A stretch of 41,404 bases of DNA from SAR202 cluster bacterium. GTDB taxonomy: Bacteria > Chloroflexota > Dehalococcoidia > Lucifugimonadales > Lucifugimonadaceae. The notes beneath the pieces are model-generated. The model was not told where the DNA came from and ran no database searches. It saw nothing but the letters and a program-made list of their open reading frames with translations. The DNA is taken from assembly GCA_009392215.1 (NCBI GenBank), contig VFGZ01000025.1, positions 1-41,404 on the forward strand, given 5' to 3'. Shown here in pieces: positions 16,081 through 25,229 of the stretch. How positions within the stretch are numbered: the stretch's first letter is position 1; each line of letters opens with the position of its first letter. A program made the position numbers and the translations under genes.

Positions 16081-16829
16081 CCGCCTAAATCACCCATTTC
16101 ATACAAAATAGATGACATAACTGTGATTGCCGCGGTTTCGCTGCGGAGCACTCGAGGTCCCAAGGTGACGAGATGGGCCCCTGTCTTTTGGATGCTAAGC
16201 GCTTCTTTTTGACTGAAACCACCAGGTGGACCGATTAGTGCAGCTATACGATTTGATGATTTTTTGAGAGATTTCAGGCTTTTTCTAAGAGATTTAGACT
16301 CTTCGGTACTTTCTTCCCACATGCACAGAACATCTTGCTTTACCAAGGTGTGGTTGACAGCTTCTATTAAAGATCTGGGTTGCTCTATTGTAGGAACGAC
16401 TGCGCGCCCACTCTGTTCTGCTGATTCGATGGCAATGCGTTGCCAACGCTTGAGTCTTTGCTGAGAAGGAGTTCCTGAATTGCCGCCCTGAACTCGTTCT
16501 GAAATGACGGGTATGAATTTTACAGCGCCTAGTTCACTACATTTTTGAATAGCTATTTCGATGCGTTCCGGTCTAGCCAGCCCGAGGATCATCGTGATCT
16601 TGGTGGAAGGTTCAGGCGTCGTTCTTACTGGTGAAATCAGCGTTGTTAATATCTCTTTTGGGCCTATTCTAGAAATTTCTGTTTCCCATTCATCTCCATT
16701 TCCGTTGAAGAGTCTCACTCTCTTGCCAGGTTGGATTCGTAAAACATTTTTGATTTGCAGAGCGATCGAACCTTTGAGTGATATCGTCTGACCTGTCGTA
16801 TGAAAATCTGGTAGGTAGAATCGATGCAT
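16077..16829 (-). CDS. rsmE: 16S rRNA m3U1498 methyltransferase RsmE
   Basis: SPOUT-class methyltransferase that modifies U1498 of 16S rRNA. It has 250 residues. An N-terminal PUA-like domain (HRFYLPD start) is followed by the trefoil-knot domain ending with GPPGGFSQKEA and LGPRVLRSETAAITVMSSILYE, the SAM-binding knot. It overlaps the prmA stop by one base (TAATG), and is the last gene of the hrcA-dnaJ-prmA-rsmE run, an order also common in Firmicutes. Confidence 0.95.
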   Translation of the reverse strand: MHRFYLPDFHTTGQTISLKGSIALQIKNVLRIQPGKRVRLFNGNGDEWETEISRIGPKEILTTLISPVRTTPEPSTKITMILGLARPERIEIAIQKCSELGAVKFIPVISERVQGGNSGTPSQQRLKRWQRIAIESAEQSGRAVVPTIEQPRSLIEAVNHTLVKQDVLCMWEESTEESKSLRKSLKSLKKSSNRIAALIGPPGGFSQKEALSIQKTGAHLVTLGPRVLRSETAAITVMSSILYEMGDLGG

Positions 16830-17725
16830 TATCTTGATCTCTTTATCAAAGTCGTAGTCCAGTCTTCTAGTTGTCTAAGAGATTGAACTTTTCCTCCTGC
16901 AAATTCAAAAGCTGAAATAACGTCGTTAATACGAGTTTTCAGTACACCTGAAATGATTATGATTCCATCCTCTGCAACAGTGGCGACAATTGTGTCAGCT
17001 AATTTTATGAGTACGTTAGCAGCTATGTTAGCCACCACAATATCGAAATCTCCACTTGTTAGTTCATCATGGGGGAATGAACCAGATAGGATTGTTGATT
17101 GAGATAAGAACCCTGCATCTTTTACATTTCGTATAGATGCATTTACGGCATCATTTTCGATATCGATTCCGGTAGCGTGCTGAGCTCCAAGGGCTAGCGC
17201 TGCGATAGAAAGGATCCCTGACCCGCAGCCGACGTCCAGAATCCGGTCATTTGGTTTTATGATTTTTTCTATTTCTTCTAAGCACATTCTCGTTGTCGGG
17301 TGGTGACCAGTGCCAAAAGCTAATCCGGGCTCTAGTGTTATCAGTACATCAGATTTTTTTTTCTTGAAATCAGCTGATCTGGGTAGGATCACCAGATTTT
17401 TGCCGATTCTGATGGGTGCAAATTTTTGATTTCGCCATTGTTCATCGTTGACTTCTTGTTGTTTAATTTCGGGTAATTCAACGAAATGTCTGATTAATCG
17501 AATTCCTACGTCGATTGCCGTTTTACGACTTTCGGTGGTTTCGTCGAAAGGCAGCCAGCCTTTGATAGTTATCCAATCAGTAGGATTAGGGGTTTCCCCT
17601 TCATCCGGGTTGTACCCGCCGGGATGTTCTACTGAAGCTGATCCTTCACCGTGAAGATTGAATAGGTGTGTTAGAGGCTCTACATATTCTGGCGGGGACT
17701 TGATGCTGATTTGTAGCCAACGCAT
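16829..17725 (-). CDS. prmA: Ribosomal protein L11 methyltransferase PrmA
   Basis: SAM-dependent enzyme that methylates ribosomal protein L11. It has 298 residues. A substrate-recognition N-terminal domain ends in WRNQKFAPIRIGKNLVILP. The catalytic domain has PGLAFGTGHHPTTRMCLE, the SAM loop LDVGCGSGILSIAALALGA and VANIAANVL, all PrmA signatures. It starts at ATG 17725, 35 bp after dnaJ, and couples to rsmE through a one-base overlap. Confidence 0.95.
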   Translation of the reverse strand: MRWLQISIKSPPEYVEPLTHLFNLHGEGSASVEHPGGYNPDEGETPNPTDWITIKGWLPFDETTESRKTAIDVGIRLIRHFVELPEIKQQEVNDEQWRNQKFAPIRIGKNLVILPRSADFKKKKSDVLITLEPGLAFGTGHHPTTRMCLEEIEKIIKPNDRILDVGCGSGILSIAALALGAQHATGIDIENDAVNASIRNVKDAGFLSQSTILSGSFPHDELTSGDFDIVVANIAANVLIKLADTIVATVAEDGIIIISGVLKTRINDVISAFEFAGGKVQSLRQLEDWTTTLIKRSR

Positions 17726-17760
17726 CTAAAAACGACCTTTGTTCAGTTCTGAACTGTTAT

Positions 17761-18903
17761 TTAATGGTTGTTTTCTTCACTGTTGAAAGCGTCTTTAAGT
17801 CGGCCAAAAAATCCGTGTCGGTTGCTTGATCCCTTGCCGACCCGTTTAAGCCCAAATGATTCTGCAAGTTCTTGTAATAGCTGAGTTTGGTGATCGTCAA
17901 GTTTTTTTGGGGTAATAATTTTGAGTTCAACGAGTTGATCTCCTCGGCGTCCAGAACCACCTATGTGTTGAATACCGGCACCTTTGATTCGGCGGATCGT
18001 TCCCGATTGGGTGCCGGGTTTTATTTCAATATCGGTTGCTCCATCTAGTGTTTCAACACTTATGACACCACCAAGAGTGGCCATTGTTATGTTGAGTTCT
18101 GCGCTCATAAGTATATCGTCGCCTTTTCGATCGAAAATCTTGTCTTTTTCTACTCCTACATGAACATAAAGATCACCGTTCTCGACGCCTCTTCCGCCCG
18201 ATTCGCCTTCCCCATGGATTAATAACTTGGTTCCATGTTCGATGCCCGCTGGAATCTGGACTTCTATCTTGCGGGCTTTTCGCTCTTTCCCACGTCCAGA
18301 ACATTTATTGCAGGCGGTTTGTACGGTCTGTTTTTCCCCCTGGCATGTAGGGCAAGTAGTCACCTGTTCGAACTGCCCGAAGAATGTTCGTTGGGTGCGA
18401 CGAACCTTGCCTTCTCCATGGCAACCAGGACATTCGATAACCTCAGTACCAGGTTCGGCCTTATTCCCGCCACATCTTTCACAAGCTTCCATTCGATTTA
18501 TTTTGAGTTCTTTTGGTACGCCAAATGCAGCTTCTCGGAAAGAAATATCGATTTGAAATTCTAGATCGGCTCCTCGGTTATGAGTTTGTCGGGTTGATCC
18601 ACCGAAAAAGGAGTCAAATATATCTCCAAAACCGCCAAATCCCTCGAATCCATCAAAGCCTCGACCTTGTTGTCCGTTGACACCTGCGTGACCGAACTGG
18701 TCATATTGCGTTTTCCGTTGAGGGTCGCTAAGAACTTGATACGCTTCGTTTACTTCTTTAAATCGTTCGCTCGCATCAGATTCTTTATTGCGATCTGGGT
18801 GAAACTTTAATGCTTGTTTTCGAAATGCTTTTTTGAGATCTTCCTGTGTCGCATCCCGGGGGACACCTAGAACCTCATAATAATCACGTTTGCTGGTTGT
18901 CAT
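17761..18903 (-). CDS. dnaJ: Molecular chaperone DnaJ (Hsp40, type I)
   Basis: Co-chaperone that delivers substrates to DnaK and stimulates its ATPase. It has 380 residues. The J domain opens with [21 protein letters not shown] and carries the HPD triad (about residues 36-38). A Gly/Phe-rich linker ([21 protein letters not shown]) follows. Four CxxCxGxx zinc repeats are present: [24 protein letters not shown] and CNKCSGRG. The beta-sandwich C-terminal domains complete it. grpE and dnaK are absent between it and hrcA, which lies 155 bp upstream. Confidence 0.96.
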   Translation of the reverse strand: MTTSKRDYYEVLGVPRDATQEDLKKAFRKQALKFHPDRNKESDASERFKEVNEAYQVLSDPQRKTQYDQFGHAGVNGQQGRGFDGFEGFGGFGDIFDSFFGGSTRQTHNRGADLEFQIDISFREAAFGVPKELKINRMEACERCGGNKAEPGTEVIECPGCHGEGKVRRTQRTFFGQFEQVTTCPTCQGEKQTVQTACNKCSGRGKERKARKIEVQIPAGIEHGTKLLIHGEGESGGRGVENGDLYVHVGVEKDKIFDRKGDDILMSAELNITMATLGGVISVETLDGATDIEIKPGTQSGTIRRIKGAGIQHIGGSGRRGDQLVELKIITPKKLDDHQTQLLQELAESFGLKRVGKGSSNRHGFFGRLKDAFNSEENNH

Positions 18904-19058
18904 ATGAACGATGGTAACTTAGTGGGTAGTCAGAGTTTTGTTTAATTTGGGGCTTCGTATTAGTTGTCCGTTTAATTGTAGCCTTGATACCCCTCAAAGC
19001 TGAACAATTATTAGGATCTAAGCCGACCCAAATAATTATGGCAAACTGACTGTGATCA

Positions 19059-20087
19059 CTAACCGTAAACCATCATGGTTATTTCATTCAGTTGTTGTGC
19101 CATATAACTTACTGACGGAATTGCTGAGCCATATCTCATCCGAGTCGGAGCGACTACTCCAATTATGCCTTTGGCTGAATTTGAAGTACCGTATCGACTG
19201 AATACGACGGAGAATTTTTTTAATGTCTGTTCTGTATTTTCCTCACCAATCACGACACTAGCGGTTCCGTGTCCATCCGTATATTCATCTAATGCCGATA
19301 TTGCGAATGGGTCTTCGATAATCCAAGTAGCACTCTGAGCCATAATTGGGTTAGCAATCATTTCCGGTTGTCGGAATAGCTTCCCGATGCCACTGAAACG
19401 TTTTTCTGTATGGGAGGAATTACTGTGTCGTTTTAGAGCCTTTAGAGCCGAATCGAAAGCCAGTCTTTCCAAGCCTGTTTCAACTTGTGACACTCGTGAT
19501 GGCAGGCTGGTCACCGGGATACCTACTATCGCGTCATTCAATCGATTACGCGCATGTTCGATGTCAGAGTTAGTAAGAGGTGAATCAAGTTTGATGATTT
19601 GCTTGTAAATACTTGCTTCCTGCAATACCAAGATTACTACTAATAACATTTCCTTAAGACGTAGTAACTCAACACTCTTGACTGGTGCTGGAGCCGATTG
19701 TGGAACAGTGGTGAAGGCAAGAGTTCCTGTCAAGCCAGCCAAGATTTCAGAGGAACAGTTTACCCATTCTTCTGCGTATGTCTGAACGGTGTTGAGTTCC
19801 TCATCTATGCGCGCCGCGGTGATCGGATTAAGTGTTGCCTGTGGATCCAGGGATGCTACGAACTGACGATAGCCGCGGTCAGACGGCACGCCGCCTGCTG
19901 AAACATGTGGGCGGTGTATGAATCCATCTTCTTCTAACGCAACCATTTCGTTGCGTATTGTCGCTGGGCTGGCTCTAAGATTTGTCGAACGAGCTACTGT
20001 GCTCGAAGCGACAGGAGACGCTGTTTGAACATGTTCAGAAACAATGAATTTTAGTATCTCTCTTTTTCGATATGATAAAGCCGGCAT
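19059..20087 (-). CDS. hrcA: Heat-inducible transcription repressor HrcA
   Basis: Repressor of chaperone operons that in other bacteria binds the CIRCE operator and is kept active by GroEL. From ATG 20087 it has 342 residues, the usual length, beginning MPALSYRKREILKFIVSEHV with a winged-helix domain (SPATIRNEMVALEEDGFI). A TTG at 20108 would add 7 residues. The C-terminal region contains GIVAPTRMRYGSAIPSVSYMAQQL, typical of HrcA. I do not see a CIRCE sequence (TTAGCACTC-N9-GAGTGCTAA) upstream of hrcA or dnaJ. Confidence 0.92.
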   Translation of the reverse strand: MPALSYRKREILKFIVSEHVQTASPVASSTVARSTNLRASPATIRNEMVALEEDGFIHRPHVSAGGVPSDRGYRQFVASLDPQATLNPITAARIDEELNTVQTYAEEWVNCSSEILAGLTGTLAFTTVPQSAPAPVKSVELLRLKEMLLVVILVLQEASIYKQIIKLDSPLTNSDIEHARNRLNDAIVGIPVTSLPSRVSQVETGLERLAFDSALKALKRHSNSSHTEKRFSGIGKLFRQPEMIANPIMAQSATWIIEDPFAISALDEYTDGHGTASVVIGEENTEQTLKKFSVVFSRYGTSNSAKGIIGVVAPTRMRYGSAIPSVSYMAQQLNEITMMVYG

Positions 20088-20569
20088 ATTTATTCTTGTC
20101 GAATCCAATACACGGTAAACGGTAGGTTATCGTGAACGTAGCATGCATTTTTCCCGAGTGTCAATGGCAAATTGATCTTTGCGGGCTAAATGAAAATGAT
20201 TCTCTTCTTGAGCAATTTAGTCGTGTTCGTAAGAATTTACTATTGACCTCGTACCACTCACCTAGACTACTCCGATAGATTACACATAACTGATGATGTA
20301 TCTATCGGTGATTTTTGTTGATAGGTATTTTCTTGTCTATGCTTCTGCGTGGACAAGAGCGAGGCGATATGGGGAGTATGTGCATGGTTGTTGGGGTATT
20401 AGCTGAGATTGCAAAAATGGCCAGATGCTTTACCTTGAATTACATCTCGATTATCCCAGCCACTAGAGCTTTTCGTTGACGCTTTTGCGGGCACGTAGTT
20501 AAATTGATCTTTGACCTGCCTTTAAGTTCTAACACTTGGGATGGAATTGACCGGATTAAGGAACGTTTT
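20088..20569. other. Non-coding region between hrcA and the MBL-fold gene
   Basis: This stretch of about 480 bp separates divergent genes. Near hrcA it holds an imperfect dyad, CACGGTAA (20112-20119) with TTATCGTG (20129-20136). It also holds a stem-loop with a T-run (20272-20316), a second perfect 7-bp inverted repeat TCTTGTC (20331-20337) / GACAAGA (20352-20358), and a 46-codon ATG frame (20339-20479) without a ribosome-binding site. I see no tRNA or known riboswitch. Confidence 0.6.
20272..20316 (+). terminator. Rho-independent terminator or attenuator upstream of the MBL-fold gene
   Basis: CCGATAGAT (20272-20280) and ATCTATCGG (20300-20308) form a perfect 9-bp stem. TACA (20281-20284) and TGTA (20297-20300) offer an alternative extension with one bulged base. 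It is followed by TGATTTTTG on the plus strand. No plus-strand gene lies upstream, since hrcA is divergent. It must therefore end a short transcript or act in the leader of the gene at 20570. The opposite strand has no T-run. Confidence 0.55.
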
Positions 20570-21190
20570 ATGGAGATACGTTGGCTCGGTAACTTTACCT
20601 TTGAAGTACGGTCTTCAGTCGGTGTTGTTATTGTTGATTATGAGGGCAAATTGCCGTCTCCTGCTAAGGTGAAGGATGCGAATACGGTGTTTGTCTATAC
20701 CGGTGGCGATGACGAGAGTCGGGTGTCTAACGAATTTCAAGTTTTGACTGGGCCAGGGGAGTATGAAATTGGAGGGCTTAGTATTCGGGGAGTCGCTACG
20801 CCGGGAGATGATCCCGCGGTATCTAAAAAGATTAATACCGTTTATGTAGTAGATGCAGATGGACTACAGGTTGCTACGTTGGGAAATCCAGGTTCGCAGC
20901 CTTCTGCGCAGTCTGTACAGCAAATTAGTAAGATTGATGTCCTGTTAATCAACACAGAATCCCAAGGTCTTGAACCAGATGAATTATCCAACGCTATTAG
21001 GAATCTCGAGCCGAAGGTTGTTGTGCCATCTGGTTATGATTCACAATCAGGAAAGCCGAGTACCGAAATGCAGCGGCTGTTAACTGAACTCGGCGTAAAA
21101 GAATTTGAAGCTACTGCGCGTGTGACTGTGACAAAAAGTGGCCTTCCTGATGAGCGTACTATTATGGTCCCCAGGCAACATGTCGATTGA
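20570..21190 (+). CDS. Metallo-beta-lactamase-fold protein with degenerate metal site
   Basis: A 206-residue relative of UlaG-like Zn-dependent hydrolases. The start is ATG 20570, preceded by AAGGA (20558-20562) at 7 bases. An upstream TTG at 20504 has no such site. The opening MEIRWLGNFTFEV replaces the usual WLGHSSF. Where the HxHxDH metal cluster is expected, the sequence reads TGGDDES (44-50). GPGEYEIGGLSIRGVAT (61-77) is the family's conserved strand-loop. Loss of the His ligands suggests a non-catalytic or altered protein. It converges with the HTH gene 90 bp downstream. Confidence 0.75.
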   Translation: MEIRWLGNFTFEVRSSVGVVIVDYEGKLPSPAKVKDANTVFVYTGGDDESRVSNEFQVLTGPGEYEIGGLSIRGVATPGDDPAVSKKINTVYVVDADGLQVATLGNPGSQPSAQSVQQISKIDVLLINTESQGLEPDELSNAIRNLEPKVVVPSGYDSQSGKPSTEMQRLLTELGVKEFEATARVTVTKSGLPDERTIMVPRQHVD

Positions 21191-21280
21191 TAATTGACGA
21201 CAAACAACATTACTTTAGTGTGATTTCTCCAAGCATGTTCTAACCTGATGAGTTTTCAATCGGTTTGCCGGTTAGTCGAC

Positions 21281-22234
21281 TCAAAAAATCACTTGCATCG
21301 ACTCTGCTATTTCACCGAGAGTGAAGGTTCTTATATGCGGATTCGATCCGGACCAAATATAGTTAAAATGTTGGCGCAGAATCTGTGCGTAAGAACTTGA
21401 AGATTCGAAATGGAACATGGGAACTAATCCGTCGATGGAAGTGCCATCTAGGGAATGCTCAGGTTTCCCGAAATGGTATGTTTCTATGAAGGCTGATTCG
21501 GCTGTCATAACCATGTAAACCGATGGCCAATAGTCAACAAATCTAACGTCTATTCCGAATTGAGTTCTTAGCTGTGACTGTTTCTTTAGGTCAGCGATCA
21601 CATTTAGGCTACGCCAACTGTCGTTATATAAGGGGCCACTTTTAAACCGTCCTTCGTCTTCGAACTGTAATCCATCTTCTGCTACAGCTCTAGCTCGGGC
21701 AAACTCACTAATTGGATTGACGAGAATTGCTCTAACTTGAACACGTCGGTTATTTGAGGACATTTGTCGTAGAATCGCCGTATAGCTTTTCTCCCCAAAA
21801 AATTCTCTAAGTCCGATTCCCTGCAATAGGATTTCACCTTCTGCTTCTTCAAGTGAGGACGCTATAGTCTGTATCGTGCCTTGATCGGTACTCCTTGGGC
21901 CTAGTATTTTGCTTAATCCTTGTTCATTAGCGCCGACTAGGATATTGATAAATTTATTGAGTATTTCACCTTCTGAATGAGTTGGTTTAGACTTTACTGG
22001 ATCTTTGCTTAACTTGTTGAAGCCAGATGTTATTAATTTGTTGTGCCCTGAACTGATTAAACTACTGTCAGGATTAAGACCTTTAGGAGTACTTACAGAA
22101 CGTAGGGCTTCTTCAGTTATGATCCATGTCTTGCCAATGCGCCTGGCTGGGAGAAGACCATCACGGAGCCATTTGTAAACGGTTTTTTCGCTGATGTTTA
22201 GTTGAACAGCGACATCCTTGACCCTTAAGTTCAT
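21281..22234 (-). CDS. Excisionase/MerR-type HTH protein with a C-terminal sensor-like domain
   Basis: A 317-residue cytoplasmic protein. Residues 1-50 form an excisionase-type helix-turn-helix: MNLRVKDVAVQLNISEKTVY, then KWLRDGLLPARRIGKTWIIT. A polar linker follows to about residue 110. The C-terminal 190 residues (LLQGIGLREFF...VRAILVNPISEFARARA...IDVRFVDYWPSVYMVMTAESAFIETYHFG...ILRQHFNYIW) resemble the phospholipase D-like half-domains fused to HTH regulators. I see no paired HKD motif, so catalysis is doubtful. A ligand-sensing transcriptional regulator is the best guess. No recombinase is nearby, so it is not likely a phage excisionase. Confidence 0.6.
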   Translation of the reverse strand: MNLRVKDVAVQLNISEKTVYKWLRDGLLPARRIGKTWIITEEALRSVSTPKGLNPDSSLISSGHNKLITSGFNKLSKDPVKSKPTHSEGEILNKFINILVGANEQGLSKILGPRSTDQGTIQTIASSLEEAEGEILLQGIGLREFFGEKSYTAILRQMSSNNRRVQVRAILVNPISEFARARAVAEDGLQFEDEGRFKSGPLYNDSWRSLNVIADLKKQSQLRTQFGIDVRFVDYWPSVYMVMTAESAFIETYHFGKPEHSLDGTSIDGLVPMFHFESSSSYAQILRQHFNYIWSGSNPHIRTFTLGEIAESMQVIF

Positions 22235-22366
22235 ATGTTTTCTTACATATTCCTAAATAGTTGGGATATATCCGTATTATTCTATATGTCTTTCTTGCGC
22301 AAATCACAACCACCTAAGTTAATGGTTGCTGGTTGCATTCGATATATTCTGAATCTTAGGAGCTGA

Positions 22367-23992
22367 TTACCAGCCAACAGCGGCACCGTCTTTACGCGGC
22401 TCGGAACCTGCAGTAAGAACGCCAGTTTCCGGATTACGTGATATGACTTGACCGCCTCCAAATGTTCCTCGATCGTATCCCGACACTACTCGGACAGTGT
22501 GACCTCGTTTTTCAAGTTCATTGACAGTCTTAGATGACAGGTCTTCTTCGACCAGTACATCCTGACTGCTTTCAACTTCTACTTTAAATCTAGGAGCATC
22601 TAGAGCTTGCTGCGAATCCATGGAATAGTCGATCATGTTTGATGCAACTTGCAAATGCCCCTGCGGCTGCATGAAACCGCCCATCACGCCGAAGCTGAGC
22701 CACATTTCATCGTCTCTGGTAGCCATGGCCGGGATGATTGTTTGGAAAGGCCGTTTGTTTCCTTCAAGATAATTGGGGTGATTCGGATCAAACGAGAATA
22801 AGGATCCTCTGTTCTGTAGGGCCATTCCCAATGTCGGTACAACTAGGCCGGTACCGAATCCGTTGAAAAGACTGTTGATTAGTGAGCAGGCAGTGCCTTC
22901 CTCATCGACTGTGGTGAGGTAGACAGTATCCGCACCACCCATTGGATCTCCGTAAGAAACATTATGATTCGTCGAGGAATCTGAAATTAATGTGCGTTGC
23001 CGATTTGCATAATCTTTGCTCAATAATGGGCCAATCGGAACCTCCGTAACTCTGGGGTCGGCTACGTATTGGAATGCATCGGCATATCCCTGGCGCATTG
23101 ATTCAATCAAAAAGTGATATCGATCTGGTGATTGGGCTCCCATAGAAGCAATGTCAAAACCTTCAGCAAGGTTTAGTGCTATTAGAGCTGCTATACCCTG
23201 ACCATTGGGCGGGCACTCCCAAATATCCACACCTCGGTAGTTTATGCTTATTGCTTGATCCCAGTCTGAGTGATGGTTTGCCAAATCTGTTTCCGTCAGC
23301 CACCCGCCTTCAGATTGAATGAATTCAGCTGTCTTTTTGGCGATTTCTCCTTTATAAAATGCTTCACTGCCACCTTCAGCAATCATTTGTAAGGTACGGC
23401 CTAATTCAGGCAGGGTAACCACCTCTCCGTACTCTGGTGCTCCGCCAAATTTTCCTGGCAGCAGTTCTTGCCCCGAGGGCCTGTATTTGAGTTTAGTTAT
23501 TGTTTCGAACGAGCCCCAATTGTGTGCGATTACTTCAGAAACGGGATAACCTTTTAGGGCATAATCGATTGCCGGCTTTAATACTTCTTTTAGGCTCATT
23601 CGACCGTATGTTTTAAGCGCTGTCTCCCAACCATGTACCGTGCCTGGAACGCTGACGGCAAATTGGCTGCCCTCAAGGTTATTTGGAATTGCATCGAACC
23701 CAGCCTTTTGAACGTCATTCACATTGGCCGCTGCTGCTTGACGCCCCGATCCGTTAAGGGCGACAACTTTTCGTTCGTTTTTGTCCCATATGAGAGCGAA
23801 CATATCGCCACCAATACCGGTGGACATTGGCTCGACAACGTTAAGCACAGCTGCCGTCGCAACAGCAGCATCAACAGCGTTCCCTCCTTCTTTTATAATC
23901 TGGAGTCCTGCGACGGCTGCAAGTGGCTGGCTAGTGGCGACAGCTCCCTTTCGAGCTACTATTGCGGATCGTCGAGATTGAAAATAACTCAC
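22367..23992 (-). CDS. ggt: Gamma-glutamyltransferase family protein
   Basis: Ntn-hydrolase that cleaves or transfers gamma-glutamyl groups, for example from glutathione; it autoprocesses at a Thr. About 541 residues from GTG 23992, which has GGAG 7 bases upstream. An ATG at 24046 would add 18 residues and has a poorer site. N-terminal blocks GAVATSQPLAAVAGLQIIKEGGNAVDAAVA and PMSTGIGGDMF are family-typical. GGADTVYLTTVDEEG holds the probable nucleophile Thr (about residue 356), and GGFMQPQGHLQV lies near the end. No signal peptide is obvious, so it may be cytoplasmic or part of the acylase-like GGT subgroup. Confidence 0.88.
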   Translation of the reverse strand: MSYFQSRRSAIVARKGAVATSQPLAAVAGLQIIKEGGNAVDAAVATAAVLNVVEPMSTGIGGDMFALIWDKNERKVVALNGSGRQAAAANVNDVQKAGFDAIPNNLEGSQFAVSVPGTVHGWETALKTYGRMSLKEVLKPAIDYALKGYPVSEVIAHNWGSFETITKLKYRPSGQELLPGKFGGAPEYGEVVTLPELGRTLQMIAEGGSEAFYKGEIAKKTAEFIQSEGGWLTETDLANHHSDWDQAISINYRGVDIWECPPNGQGIAALIALNLAEGFDIASMGAQSPDRYHFLIESMRQGYADAFQYVADPRVTEVPIGPLLSKDYANRQRTLISDSSTNHNVSYGDPMGGADTVYLTTVDEEGTACSLINSLFNGFGTGLVVPTLGMALQNRGSLFSFDPNHPNYLEGNKRPFQTIIPAMATRDDEMWLSFGVMGGFMQPQGHLQVASNMIDYSMDSQQALDAPRFKVEVESSQDVLVEEDLSSKTVNELEKRGHTVRVVSGYDRGTFGGGQVISRNPETGVLTAGSEPRKDGAAVGW

Positions 23993-24128
23993 AGGGATGC
24001 TCCAATGATGAATGTTGATCCACCCTTTTATGGTGAATTGGATCATAGTAGCACCGCAATAAGGTGAAATTCATCTCATAGATCGCTGTACGAGATTTGG
24101 TGCATTATATGTATCTGGAGAATGCTGA

Positions 24129-25229
24129 ATGACTAAGGATCTTCCACGGGTAGGAATTGCCTGTAATAAAGCAGTCTACGAATCTTACTTAGCTGAGGTA
24201 GATTTAGCTCGTCTTCGAGAATTTGTCGATTTGCATTGGAAAGAATTTAATGAAGAGACAAGTTGGGATACTGCTCCACAGACTTCCAATCAAGTTAAGT
24301 ATGAATTTATAGAATTTACAAAGGGATTGGATGCATTAATTGTTTCTCATGGTTCCCCTAGAGTTGATGAGCATGTGCTCGCTGCTTCGGAAAAATTGTC
24401 ATTGGTAGGGGAACTGGAGGGGGATAGATTTGCACAAAGAATCGACGTTGAGGCAGCTTCAATCAGAAAAATTCGTACCGTGGATACGACACACGGCTCC
24501 TCTTATCCAGTTGCAGAATGGGCTTTAGCTATGATTCTGATTGGTTTACGTAATGCTGGAGCTCATTTTAGGCAGATGATTACTCGTCAGCTGTGGGGAA
24601 CTTCTGAGCAGAGGGAATCGCTTCAGGAATTTGCTCATAATGAGGAACTTACCGGCAAGTCGGTCGGGTTAATTGGTGCTGGATACATTGGACGGAGATT
24701 GATTGAATTCCTCAAGCCGTTTGATGTGCAATTATTTGTACATGATCCTTATGTTCCGTTCGAATTAGCTAGCTCGCTTGGGTTTACATTGACCTCATTA
24801 GATGTTGTGTTGTCTCAACCAGATGTTGTTGTTTGCTTAGCGCCTCTTACGCCTAGAACTCGCGGAATGATAGGTAGGCATGAGATTGACCGGATAAAAT
24901 CTCGAGCTGTTTTTGTGAATGTGTCTCGAGGTGCAATAGTTGATTCGACCGCGTTAATTCAGCGGTTGGAGGGTGGTGACCTTACAGCGTGCTTAGATGT
25001 TTTTGATCCAGAGCCAGTACCAGCAGACTCAAAGATTCGCCAACTGCCAAATGTATTTCTTTCACCTCATATAGCAGGTACATCACCACGATCTAGAACA
25101 CGTTTTTTTGAGGAGATGGTCAGTGAACTCGAACGTCATTTTTCAGGGCACGAAACTTTGCATAATCTGACAGCTAGAACATTGGCCAATAGACGAGGTG
25201 AGCACGGGTTTGTTCGTGCTGATATGTAA
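24129..25229 (+). CDS. D-isomer-specific 2-hydroxyacid dehydrogenase
   Basis: NAD(P)-dependent oxidoreductase of the phosphoglycerate/glyoxylate dehydrogenase superfamily. It has 366 residues. The nucleotide-binding motif GAGYIG is at 183-188, followed by VHDPY. Catalytic residues follow in order: Arg267 in NVSRGAIVD, Glu295 in DVFDPEPVP, and His314 in LSPHIAGTS. The N-terminal substrate domain is longer and less conserved than in SerA and carries no ACT domain, so serine synthesis is unlikely and the substrate is unknown. It is divergent from ggt and convergent with the ABC transporter genes. Confidence 0.88.
   Translation: MTKDLPRVGIACNKAVYESYLAEVDLARLREFVDLHWKEFNEETSWDTAPQTSNQVKYEFIEFTKGLDALIVSHGSPRVDEHVLAASEKLSLVGELEGDRFAQRIDVEAASIRKIRTVDTTHGSSYPVAEWALAMILIGLRNAGAHFRQMITRQLWGTSEQRESLQEFAHNEELTGKSVGLIGAGYIGRRLIEFLKPFDVQLFVHDPYVPFELASSLGFTLTSLDVVLSQPDVVVCLAPLTPRTRGMIGRHEIDRIKSRAVFVNVSRGAIVDSTALIQRLEGGDLTACLDVFDPEPVPADSKIRQLPNVFLSPHIAGTSPRSRTRFFEEMVSELERHFSGHETLHNLTARTLANRRGEHGFVRADM

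Noticed and set aside
20191-20205. TGAAAATGATTCTCT, similar to a Fur box
   Set aside because: Only 5 of 7 dyad positions pair, and no iron-related gene is adjacent; too weak to report as a regulator site.
20339-20479. 46-codon ATG frame in the leader of the MBL-fold gene
   Set aside because: No ribosome-binding site, and it overlaps the second leader hairpin region; most likely chance.
21240-21275. CTAACC / GGTTAG inverted repeat between the MBL-fold and HTH genes
   Set aside because: A short stem with a 24-base loop and no T-run; not enough for a terminator call.
25201-25220. AGCACG / CGTGCT hairpin at the end of the dehydrogenase gene
   Set aside because: It lies in coding sequence and has no following T-run; probably incidental.
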